The notes beneath the pieces are model-generated. The model ran no database searches. It worked only from the letters and a program-made list of their open reading frames with translations, and was not told the DNA's origin. A stretch of 5,513 nt of DNA from Sediminispirochaeta sp. (GTDB lineage Bacteria; Spirochaetota; Spirochaetia; DSM-16054; Sediminispirochaetaceae): NCBI GenBank assembly GCA_011046055.1, contig DSBN01000353.1, positions 1 through 5,513 of the forward strand, in the 5' to 3' direction. The translations under genes were made by a program, and so were the position numbers. This document shows positions 1-5,513 of this stretch, in pieces (positions within the stretch are counted from its first letter, which is position 1; each line of letters starts with the position of its first letter).

Positions 1-285
1 ATGTACCTCGGATGGATCATGGAGATCGCCGACAAAAAGACACTTTTTGAATCTCCCAAGCATCCCTATACTCAGGCTCTACTTGAAGCGGTACCCAAGC
101 TTGATCCCCAGGGGGAAAAACGAAAGGTGCTCCATGGTGAGGTACCGAGTCCGATCTCGCCGCCGGAGGGTTGTCGGTTTCATCCGCGATGCAGGCAAAA
201 GATCGGTAAGATCTGTGAAGAGATCGAACCGCCGGATATTACTCTGGAAGATGGATCGGTGGTCAAGTGTCATCTTTATGGATAG
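1..285 (+). CDS. Oligopeptide/dipeptide ABC transporter ATP-binding protein, C-terminal fragment (OppF/DppF type)
   Basis: This is the last 94 codons of a gene whose start lies left of the window; the ATG at position 1 is almost certainly an internal Met. The Walker A, signature and Walker B regions are missing. What remains is the end of the nucleotide-binding domain (MYLGWIMEIA, then LFESPKHPYTQALL at residues 15-28) followed by the oligopeptide/dipeptide transporter C-terminal extension. The segment GEVPSPISPPEGCRFHPRC (residues 46-64) is characteristic of the second ATPase, OppF/DppF, rather than OppD/DppD. Cysteines at 58, 64, 72 and 90 form the conserved C-terminal cysteine set of this family. 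The protein would sit on the inner face of the membrane and power peptide import together with a second ATPase, two permeases and a binding protein, presumably encoded upstream. The family call is firm; the substrate (oligopeptide, dipeptide or another solute) cannot be told from this piece. The TAG stop is at 283-285. Confidence 0.93.
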   Translation: MYLGWIMEIADKKTLFESPKHPYTQALLEAVPKLDPQGEKRKVLHGEVPSPISPPEGCRFHPRCRQKIGKICEEIEPPDITLEDGSVVKCHLYG

Positions 286-336
286 TTTTGCATACCGCTT
301 CGCGGCAATCGATAGAGTGAGAATGACTGGACACGG

Positions 337-356
337 CTATTCTATGAATAGAAGGT
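337..356 (+). promoter_or_regulatory. Inverted repeat overlapping the Shine-Dalgarno of the M20 gene
   Basis: CTATTC (337-342), a 3-nt centre TAT, then GAATAG (346-351) make a perfect 6-bp inverted repeat. Its right arm runs into the Shine-Dalgarno AGAAGGT (350-356), which sits 6 nt before the ATG at 363. The Shine-Dalgarno supports that start. The palindrome could be a small operator or a weak hairpin touching the ribosome site; the stem is AT-rich and short, so a regulatory role is only a possibility. The rest of the 286-362 gap holds a minor CCGC-TTC-GCGG hairpin (292-302) without a T-tract, and no convincing promoter. Confidence 0.4.
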
Positions 357-362
357 CTTGTT

Positions 363-1532
363 ATGATAAGAAATGATTTAAAGCAGCGGGTTTTCCACCT
401 GATCGACCAAGAGAGGGATAGATTTATTGACCTCGCCAAACGGATCCATAACCATCCGGAACTCAATTTCGAAGAGTACTTCTCTTCTGATCAGCTGGTC
501 GGTGCTGTGAAGGATTACGGTTTTACGGTGAAAAAACCTTTTGCCGGCTTGGAGACCGCTTTCCGTGCGGTTTATGAAGGGAAGAAAAAGAGACCTCGAG
601 TCGCCTTTATCGCCGAATACGACGCCCTTCCCGAAGTAGGACACGCCTGCGGACACAACCTCATCGGTACCGCCAGTCTGTCCGCCGCTGTCGCGGTGGC
701 GAATGGGATAGGAGAATTGCCGGGTTCTGTTCTTCTCATCGGAACTCCAGCCGAAGAGGGAGGGGGAGGAAAAATCATTCTCGAAGAGCGCGGGGCATTC
801 GATGACGTAGACGCGGCGATGATGTTCCACCCCTCGGGGAGCAATCAGCTGTGGAAGTACGCTATGGCCAGCAGAATAGTGAAGATAGAGTTTTTTGGTA
901 AAGCTGCCCACGCGGCGAGCTCTCCAGAGATGGGGATCAACGCTCTGGATGCGACAATTCAAACATTCAACAACATCAATGCCTTACGGCAACACATGCG
1001 ATCGGATGTTCGTATCCACGGGATAATCCTCGACGGGGGCAGAGCTCCAAATATAGTTCCCGATTACTCTTCTTCGCTTTTTTACGTTCGATCTCTTGAC
1101 GACGATTACTGCAAAGAAATGGTAAAGAAGGTAAAAGACTGTGCATCCGGGGCGGCCGCCGCAACTGGGGCGAGATTAAGCTTCAGTGAGAAGGAGGCTT
1201 ATAAAACGCTAAAAACGAATCGACCCCTCACAGAATCTTTTCAGAAAAACTGCGAAAGCTTGGGAATTATATTTGACGAGACCGAACCTTACGATGATAT
1301 CGGCTCTACTGACATGGGAAATGTGAGCCACCGTACCCCCTCGATTCATCCCTATCTATCCATAGGAGAAAAAGGTTTGGTGTACCACTCTCAAGACTTC
1401 GCCGATGCGGCGAATTCACCTCAAGGGTATGAAACGATGCTACTGGCTGCCAAGGCTCTGGCCGGTACAGCCGTGGACTTCCTTTTTGATATGGACTTGC
1501 AAAAACAGGTGAAAAAAGATTTCACCGGGTAG
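363..1532 (+). CDS. M20-family amidohydrolase/dipeptidase (AbgB/PM20D2-like)
   Basis: This 389-residue protein is full length for the M20 metallopeptidase/amidohydrolase family and looks cytoplasmic, with no signal peptide. The catalytic domain shows EYDALPEVGHACGHN (residues 85-99), PAEEGGGGK (129-137), FHP (155-157), and near the C-terminus STDMGNVSH (315-323), PSIHP (326-330) and YHSQDFADAA (341-350). By family analogy the two-metal site would use Cys96, His98, Glu132, His156 and His342. The inserted dimerisation domain runs from about 170 to 285 and carries GKAAHAASSPEMGINALDA (179-197). The EYDALP and STDMGNVSH segments point to the AbgB/PM20D2-type subgroup, whose characterised members split amide bonds of p-aminobenzoyl-glutamate or of dipeptides with a basic C-terminal residue. 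The substrate here is not settled by sequence. The ATG at 363 follows AGAAGGT with good spacing. The location after a peptide transporter ATPase fits hydrolysis of imported peptides. Parts of the gene (for example around 1081-1260) are much more AT-rich than the genes downstream. Confidence 0.93.
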   Translation: MIRNDLKQRVFHLIDQERDRFIDLAKRIHNHPELNFEEYFSSDQLVGAVKDYGFTVKKPFAGLETAFRAVYEGKKKRPRVAFIAEYDALPEVGHACGHNLIGTASLSAAVAVANGIGELPGSVLLIGTPAEEGGGGKIILEERGAFDDVDAAMMFHPSGSNQLWKYAMASRIVKIEFFGKAAHAASSPEMGINALDATIQTFNNINALRQHMRSDVRIHGIILDGGRAPNIVPDYSSSLFYVRSLDDDYCKEMVKKVKDCASGAAAATGARLSFSEKEAYKTLKTNRPLTESFQKNCESLGIIFDETEPYDDIGSTDMGNVSHRTPSIHPYLSIGEKGLVYHSQDFADAANSPQGYETMLLAAKALAGTAVDFLFDMDLQKQVKKDFTG

Positions 1533-1586
1533 ACTCCTTCCAATATCAACACCCGAGTAAAAGCGGCAAATCCAAGCAACACTCAC

Positions 1587-1616
1587 TCTACATTTTTTCC
1601 AAAAACATGTATAAAT
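1587..1616 (+). promoter_or_regulatory. Predicted sigma70-type promoter for arcA, possibly giving a leaderless mRNA
   Basis: A -35-like TCTACA (1587-1592, 4 of 6 matches to TTGACA) is followed after exactly 17 bp by a -10-like TATAAA (1610-1615, 5 of 6 matches to TATAAT). Transcription would normally begin about 7 nt past the -10 element, which falls at the A of the arcA ATG at 1622. The only purine-rich stretch before the start, AGGA at 1617-1620, leaves a 1-nt gap to the ATG, too short for a normal Shine-Dalgarno. An in-frame TAG at 1616-1618 rules out an earlier start. Both observations are consistent with a leaderless arcA transcript. This is a by-eye prediction; no operator was recognised in the gap. 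Confidence 0.5.
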
Positions 1617-1621
1617 AGGAC

Positions 1622-2830
1622 ATGGACTTTGAAGTACAATCGGAAATAGGAACTTTGAAAAAGGTGCTGCTGCACCGGCCGGGGCTGGAGATCGAGCAGC
1701 TGAGCCCCCGTTATCTGCCGGAGATGCTGTTCGAAGACATCCCGTGGCTGAAGAAGATACAGGAGGAGCACGACGCCTTCGCCGCGACGCTGCGGAGCAA
1801 GGGGGTGGAGGTGTGGTACTACCATGATCTGCTGCGGGAGGTGTGTCGACTCGAGGAGGCACGGAACGAGCTCATCGACGAGGTGATGCGGGAGTGCCGT
1901 ATCGGAGATGAGGGGCTCAAGGGAGATGTGAGACGGTACCTGGAAGCTCTGGATCCCGAGAAATTAGCCGAAGTGTTGATTACCGGTCTACGGAAGAGAG
2001 AACTCCATCCAGAGGACGGGAGCAGGCTGGCACACTTCATCAAGGACGCCCATCCCTTCTACATCAACCCCCTGACCAACCTCTACTTCGCCCGCGACCC
2101 CGGGGCGATGATCGGACGGAACCTGTCGATAAACGCGATGAAGGCCCCCGCCCGGGCCCGGGAGGCGAAAATACTGGAGGCGATCTACCGGCATCATGAA
2201 AACTTCAGCCAAGACCCGCCGGAGCTGCTCTATCAGCCTTCGGACCTTGACAGCATAGAAGGCGGTGATATCCTGGTCCTAGGACCGGATACGGTGGCCG
2301 TCGGCTGCAGCGAGAGAAGCAGCACCGAGGGGATCGAGAGACTGGCGCGAAGATTGCTGCACCGGGGCTATCGCACGGTACTGGTGATCCAGATCCCCTT
2401 TCGGCGTGAATATATGCACCTGGATACGGTCCTCACCATGGTCGACCGGGACGCGTTCTTCGTGTTTCCCGATATCCGGCGCAAAGTTTCGATGTTTCGT
2501 CTCACCATGCAAGGAGACGAGGAGCTGCGGGTCAGCCCGCTGGATTCTTTGGAGGAGGCGCTGAAGGAGGCGCTGCACTTGCCGGCGGTCCGGATCATCG
2601 AAAGCGGGGGTGACGACGACCTGACCGCTGCTCGAGAGCAGTGGAACGACAGCACCAATACCCTGGCCCTGGCCCCGGGCCGGGTAGTTACTTACGATCG
2701 GAATACCGCCTCCAACGAGATCTTGAGAAGAAACGGCATCGAGGTGGTTGAGATCGAAGGCTCGGAGCTGGTTCGCGGTCGCGGCGGGCCGCGCTGTATG
2801 AGTATGCCCCTGCTGAGGGAGGAAGTATGA
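1622..2830 (+). CDS. arcA: Arginine deiminase
   Basis: This 402-residue cytoplasmic enzyme hydrolyses L-arginine to L-citrulline and ammonia (EC 3.5.3.6), the first step of the arginine deiminase pathway. Its length is typical of the family. The N-terminus SEIGTLKKVLLHRPG (residues 7-21) and the LTNLYFARDPGAMIG block (151-165) are classic. Active-site residues are all visible: Asp159 in FARD, Glu213 in EGGD, His266 in HLDT and the nucleophile Cys392 in GGPRCMSMP; Arg232 in SER and the arginines in PARARE (176-181) match substrate-binding positions. The ATG at 1622 is the first possible start because a TAG lies in frame at 1616-1618, and it lacks a well-spaced Shine-Dalgarno. The stop overlaps the start of the next gene by ATGA (2827-2830), implying translational coupling. 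The usual partners arcB, arcC and arcD are absent from the window, so the fate of citrulline is unknown. The gene starts a more GC-rich block. Confidence 0.97.
   Translation: MDFEVQSEIGTLKKVLLHRPGLEIEQLSPRYLPEMLFEDIPWLKKIQEEHDAFAATLRSKGVEVWYYHDLLREVCRLEEARNELIDEVMRECRIGDEGLKGDVRRYLEALDPEKLAEVLITGLRKRELHPEDGSRLAHFIKDAHPFYINPLTNLYFARDPGAMIGRNLSINAMKAPARAREAKILEAIYRHHENFSQDPPELLYQPSDLDSIEGGDILVLGPDTVAVGCSERSSTEGIERLARRLLHRGYRTVLVIQIPFRREYMHLDTVLTMVDRDAFFVFPDIRRKVSMFRLTMQGDEELRVSPLDSLEEALKEALHLPAVRIIESGGDDDLTAAREQWNDSTNTLALAPGRVVTYDRNTASNEILRRNGIEVVEIEGSELVRGRGGPRCMSMPLLREEV
2816..2830 (+). promoter_or_regulatory. Shine-Dalgarno and ATGA stop/start overlap linking arcA to the aldo/keto reductase
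   Basis: AGGGAGG (2816-2822) lies 4 nt before the ATG at 2827, inside the last codons of arcA. That ATG overlaps the arcA TGA (2828-2830) as ATGA. This fixes the reductase start and is a standard sign of a co-transcribed, translationally coupled pair. Confidence 0.85.
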
Positions 2831-3833
2831 AGTATATAAAGCTCGGAAACAGCGGATTGAGGGTTTCGGATTTTTGCCTCGGTACCATGACCTTCGGTCA
2901 CGGGACCGAGGAGCGAGAGGCCGAACGAATCGTCACCTACGCATTTGAGGAGGGGGTGCGGTTTTTCGACACCGCCGACTCCTACTCCGACGGCGAGTCC
3001 GAGAGGATGCTGGGAAAGGCGCTGCGGGGAAGGCGGCACGAGGTGGTGGTGGCCACCAAATTCAGCAACCCCATGGGCGAAGGGATAAACGACTCGGGCT
3101 GGTCGCGCCTGCATGTGATGCGCGCCGCCGAGGAGAGCCTGCGCCGTCTGGGGACCGACTATATCGATCTGTACTACGTCCATCACACCGACGACCAGAC
3201 CCCCACCGAGGAGATGCTCCGAGCCCTGGATGATCTGGTCCGTCAGGGCAAGGTGAGGTACCTCGGAGTCAGCAACTTCGAGAGCTGGCGGCTGGCCGAG
3301 ACGCTCTGGCAAGCGGAGTCTTCGCGATTGGAGAAACCGATTGCCTACCAGGCGCCTACAGCCTGGTCTTGAGGGACCTAGAGGAGGAGCTCTTGCCCTA
3401 TATGCGGCGGCGGGGGCTCGGCTTGGTGGCGTACTGGAATCTTGCCGCCGGCTTTCTCTCCGGAAAGTACCGCCCCGGGATGAGGGAGGTTTCCGGCTCC
3501 AGGTCCGAGGAGGGGTGGCTCTTTCCCTACGAGCACTTTCACCCCCAGGCTGACGAGGTATTGCGCAGTCTCCTGGATGAGGCGGACAAATTGGCGGTCA
3601 ATCCCGCGGCGATGGCCATCGCCTGGGTCAAGGCAAAGACCGGCGTGACGTCCACCCTGGTCGGCGCACGAACCCTGGAACAGCTCAAAAGCAGCCTCGA
3701 AGCGGACAGGCTGGAGTTGCCCGAGGAGGTAGTGGAGAGGCTGGACTCGGTCTCCGAACTATCCGCCCGCTATCCCCGCTGGATGGAGGAGGGGCAGACC
3801 GCCAGACGGGAAGGGGCCATCTCCATAGAGTAA
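2827..3833 (+). pseudogene. Aldo/keto reductase interrupted by a one-base frameshift
   Basis: Joined across the shift, the two frames give a protein of about 335 residues, normal for an aldo/keto reductase, an NAD(P)H-dependent TIM-barrel enzyme reducing aldehydes or ketones. The first frame (181 codons, TGA at 3370-3372) carries the full catalytic tetrad: Asp48 and Tyr53 in FFDTADSY, Lys78 in ATKF and His119 in YYVH, plus the family signatures ESLRRLGTDYIDLYYVH (103-119) and GKVRYLGVSNF (141-151). The second frame, coding from about 3357 to the TAA at 3831, supplies the rest of the barrel: YSLVLRDLEEELLPY, AYWNLAAGFLSGKY, and the cofactor-binding VGARTLEQLKSSL. Both halves look well conserved, with no other stop, so the lesion is recent, a sequencing error, or less likely a recoding site. 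As written, the first-frame product lacks the cofactor-binding C-terminal half. It is coupled to arcA by ATGA. The substrate is unknown. Confidence 0.88.
3351..3357 (+). other. Frameshift point in the aldo/keto reductase
   Basis: Upstream the reading is ATT GCC TAC CAG GCG (PIAYQA in protein); downstream, family similarity resumes with TAC AGC CTG GTC at 3357 onward (YSLV). Exactly one base is missing between GCG (3352-3354) and TAC (3357), where only CC is present. Restoring one base gives YQA-P-YSLV or YQA-A-YSLV, both natural for this family. The site has no X-XXY-YYZ slippery heptamer, which argues against programmed -1 frameshifting. A TTG at 3369 overlaps the stop as TTGA, but a split there would cut through the barrel. 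Confidence 0.85.
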
Positions 3834-3841
3834 AATTATCC

Positions 3842-3847
3842 GGGAGG
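3842..3847 (+). promoter_or_regulatory. Shine-Dalgarno deciding the start of the aldolase gene
   Basis: GGGAGG lies 7 nt before the ATG at 3855 and 4 nt before an in-frame GTG at 3852. The spacing and the better codon favour ATG 3855. With that start the catalytic residues also fall at the same numbers as in E. coli HpaI/HpcH (Asp42, His45, Arg70, Glu149, Asp175), a supporting coincidence. Confidence 0.75.
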
Positions 3848-3854
3848 CTGAGTG

Positions 3855-4616
3855 ATGAAGTATCATTTAAAACAGCGGTTAAAAAAAGGAGAGACCGTGT
3901 TCGGGAGTTTTCTCTCCTTCCACGGCGCCGATGCCGCGGAGATCATGGCTCTGGCGGGTTTCGATTTTCTGGTGATCGACACCGAGCACGGACCCTGGTC
4001 GCCGGAGACGGCGCTGGAGCTGGTTCGCGCCGGCGATGTTCGCCGGGTACCTTCGGTCGTCAGAGTTCCCGACTCGGCGCCGGAGTCGATACTCAAGGTC
4101 TTGGACATCGGTGCGGTGGGGGTGCAGGTGCCCCAGGTGAACACGGTGCAGCAGGCGGAGGGGATAGTTCGATCCGCCCATTACCATCCGATCGGCCGGC
4201 GGGGTTTGGCGATGCCCAGGGCGGCGGATTACGGCGCCTTGGGGGTGTCGGAGTACTTTCAACGCAGCGCCGAGCAAACCCTGGTAGTAGCCCAGTGCGA
4301 AAGCACGGAGGGTTTGGAGCAGCTCGAAGAGATCGTCCAGGTCCCCCATCTGGATGTACTGTTTCTCGGTCCCTTCGACCTGTCTCACTCTTTGGGGGTA
4401 CCCGGGGAGGTGGAACACCCCAAAGTCAAGGAAGCTGAGAAAAAGGTGGTACAGCTCTGCAAGAAGTACGGCAAGACGGCGGGGATCTTCGTGGTCGACG
4501 CGGCCTCCGCTCGGCGGCGGGTGGAGGAGGGGTTCCGGTATATATGTCTGTCGATGGACTCGCTGCTGCTGGCCCAGGTGGCCAAGGCGGAGCTCTACGC
4601 GGCCCGGGACGAGTAG
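3855..4616 (+). CDS. HpcH/HpaI family aldolase (4-hydroxy-2-oxo acid, pyruvate-type class II aldolase)
   Basis: This 253-residue cytoplasmic protein belongs to the HpcH/HpaI aldolase family, metal-dependent TIM barrels that reversibly cleave 4-hydroxy-2-oxo acids to pyruvate (or a related oxo acid) and an aldehyde. The signatures are all present in order: VIDTEHGPWS (residues 40-49) with Asp42 and the catalytic base His45, VVRVP (68-72) with pyruvate-binding Arg70, GAVGVQVPQVNT (86-97), HPIGRRG (111-117), QCES (147-150) with metal ligand Glu149, and FLGPFDLSHSLG (170-181) with metal ligand Asp175. Length is typical (about 250-265). An alternative GTG start at 3852 would add one residue. The gene starts 21 nt after the reductase stop and ends 6 nt before sbcB, so it looks like part of the arcA transcript. 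The physiological substrate cannot be read from sequence: the family includes 2-oxo-hept-4-ene-dioate hydrate, 2-keto-3-deoxy-rhamnonate and 2-dehydro-3-deoxyglucarate aldolases. An aldehyde product reducible by the neighbouring reductase is an inference only. Confidence 0.93.
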   Translation: MKYHLKQRLKKGETVFGSFLSFHGADAAEIMALAGFDFLVIDTEHGPWSPETALELVRAGDVRRVPSVVRVPDSAPESILKVLDIGAVGVQVPQVNTVQQAEGIVRSAHYHPIGRRGLAMPRAADYGALGVSEYFQRSAEQTLVVAQCESTEGLEQLEEIVQVPHLDVLFLGPFDLSHSLGVPGEVEHPKVKEAEKKVVQLCKKYGKTAGIFVVDAASARRRVEEGFRYICLSMDSLLLAQVAKAELYAARDE

Positions 4617-4622
4617 CTTCGG

Positions 4623-5513
4623 ATGGCCCCATCTCTCTTCTGGTACGACATAGAGACCTTCGGCAAGGATCCCCAGCTTGACCGGATCGCCCAGTTCGCC
4701 GGCATCAGGACCGACGACAGGTTCGAGCCCCTCGAAGAGCCGATCGTCCAGTATGTGAGCCCCGCTCCGGACTACGTGCCCAACCCCCAAGCCTGCTTCG
4801 TCACCGGTATCACCCCGCAGGAGGCCTTGAAAAAGGGACAGCCCGAGTACGAGCTGGCCGAAAGGATTTTTAAAGAGTGGACCCGGCCGGGCACCTGCGT
4901 GCTCGGCTTCAACAACATCAAGTTCGACGACGAGTTTATGCGGAACCTCTTCTACCGAAACCTCTTCGACCCCTACGTCAGAGAGTACGCGGGCAACAAC
5001 AGCCGTTGGGATCTGATCAACGTAATGCGGGCGGCCCGAGACCTTCGTCCCGAGGGGATCAACTGGCCGAGCCGGGACGATGGAAAGACCGGTTTTCGTC
5101 TCGAGGAGCTCTGCGCCGCCAATGGAATCGAGCATCAGAACGCCCACGACGCCCTATCCGACGTGCGGGCGACCATCTCCCTGGCCAAGCTTCTGCACGA
5201 AAAACAGCCGAAGCTGTTCAAATTTCTCTTTGCCCACCGAAGCAAGCAAAAAATCTCCTCGTTGATAGACCTGCAGCACCGAAAGCCGCTGCTTTACACT
5301 TCGGGGATTTTCAGCCGCCCCGAGGGATCCACGACGGTGGTCGTCCCCGTGACGGTGGACCCGCGGAACCGTAACGCGGTTCTGGCCATTGACCTCCGTT
5401 ATGACCCCCGTCCGGTGATCGATCTGTCGGTGGAGAGAATAAGGGCGAGACTTTTCGTGCCAAAGGAGGAGCGGGACGAGGAGCGAATTCCCTTGACGGC
5501 GATACCTATCAAC
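4623..5513 (+). CDS. sbcB: Exodeoxyribonuclease I, N-terminal 297 residues (gene continues past the window)
   Basis: The frame is open from the ATG at 4623 to the window end with no stop. The product resembles E. coli exonuclease I along its whole visible length; that enzyme degrades single-stranded DNA processively 3' to 5' and acts in recombination and mismatch repair. The DnaQ-like DEDDh active site is complete: Asp9 and Glu11 in WYDIETFG, Asp102 in NNIKFDDEF (98-106), His175 in NAHDALSD (173-180) and Asp180, each six residues before the E. coli equivalents. Other strong blocks are TGITPQEA (61-68), FYRNLFDPY (110-118), NSRWDLINVMRA (126-137), LRPEGINWP (141-149) and NGIEHQNAHDA (167-177). 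After about residue 196 the SH3-like domain begins; the rest of it and the C-terminal helical domain lie beyond the edge (E. coli protein about 475 residues). The ATG is the first start after the aldolase TAG, which is in the same frame; no clear Shine-Dalgarno precedes it, so expression may depend on coupling to the aldolase. Confidence 0.96.
   Translation, partial: MAPSLFWYDIETFGKDPQLDRIAQFAGIRTDDRFEPLEEPIVQYVSPAPDYVPNPQACFVTGITPQEALKKGQPEYELAERIFKEWTRPGTCVLGFNNIKFDDEFMRNLFYRNLFDPYVREYAGNNSRWDLINVMRAARDLRPEGINWPSRDDGKTGFRLEELCAANGIEHQNAHDALSDVRATISLAKLLHEKQPKLFKFLFAHRSKQKISSLIDLQHRKPLLYTSGIFSRPEGSTTVVVPVTVDPRNRNAVLAIDLRYDPRPVIDLSVERIRARLFVPKEERDEERIPLTAIPIN

Noticed and set aside
292..302. 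CCGC-TTC-GCGG hairpin after the transporter gene as a terminator
   Set aside because: The stem is 4 bp and no run of T follows, so termination is not supported.
378..962. A 194-codon open frame on the - strand inside the M20 gene
   Set aside because: It lies wholly opposite conserved M20 motifs and shows no domain or ribosome site.
1526..1555. Inverted repeat CGGGT / ACCCG around the M20 stop as a terminator
   Set aside because: The stem is only 5 bp with a 20-nt loop and has no following T-tract.
2151..2162. CCCGGGCCCGGG palindrome inside arcA
   Set aside because: It encodes the conserved PARARE region of arginine deiminase and is explained by GC-rich codon choice.
2554..2575. Two direct copies of GGAGGCGCTG 12 nt apart in arcA
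   Set aside because: They encode a short EAL repeat in an amphipathic helix of the protein; there are only two copies and no sign of a wider repeat array.
3369..3833. A separate gene starting at TTG 3369 overlapping the reductase stop as TTGA
   Set aside because: The frame already matches the reductase family from 3357, upstream of this TTG, and a product starting here would be half of a TIM barrel; a frameshift explains it better.
3879..5147. A 422-codon open frame on the - strand opposite the aldolase and sbcB
   Set aside because: Both + strand genes have full family motifs through the same bases. The antisense translation is rich in Gly, Leu, Arg and Val without recognisable motifs, as expected for the shadow of GC-rich coding DNA.
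4877..5374. A 165-codon + strand open frame inside sbcB
   Set aside because: It is out of frame with the clear exonuclease I sequence and has an arginine- and proline-rich translation typical of a shadow frame.

Overview
The window is a densely packed bacterial segment with every recognisable gene on the + strand. It holds the end of an oligopeptide ABC-transporter ATPase (oppF/dppF type), a complete M20-family amidohydrolase/dipeptidase, a complete arginine deiminase (arcA), an aldo/keto reductase interrupted by a one-base frameshift, a complete HpcH/HpaI-type aldolase, and the first 297 codons of exonuclease I (sbcB), which runs off the right edge. No gene-free stretch exceeds 100 bases. 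I see no RNA gene, mobile element, CRISPR array or convincing intrinsic terminator.

Layout. Positions 1-1532 (transporter ATPase tail, 77-bp gap, M20 enzyme) look like a peptide uptake and hydrolysis unit. An 89-bp AT-rich gap follows (1533-1621) and carries a sigma70-like promoter placed so close to arcA that the message could be leaderless. From arcA onward the genes look co-transcribed: arcA and the reductase overlap by ATGA, the aldolase starts 21 nt after the reductase stop behind a strong Shine-Dalgarno, and sbcB starts 6 nt after the aldolase stop without an obvious Shine-Dalgarno. The second block is visibly more GC-rich than much of the first.

How the genes may work together (inference). 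Peptides enter through the Opp/Dpp transporter, the M20 enzyme releases amino acids from small peptides or amides, and arginine deiminase converts arginine to citrulline and ammonia. The usual partners for making ATP from citrulline (ornithine carbamoyltransferase arcB, carbamate kinase arcC) and the antiporter arcD are not in the window. ArcA is instead linked to a reductase and a pyruvate-type aldolase, an arrangement I cannot assign to a known pathway. sbcB is a DNA-repair gene that appears simply to be carried downstream.

Organism. A GC-rich heterotroph that uses peptides and amino acids is suggested. A spirochaete or similar fermentative bacterium is possible, but this is a weak guess from gene content and not from a marker gene. 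I found no clearly new system. The points most worth checking are the possible leaderless arcA start, the reductase frameshift and the unusual arcA neighbourhood.
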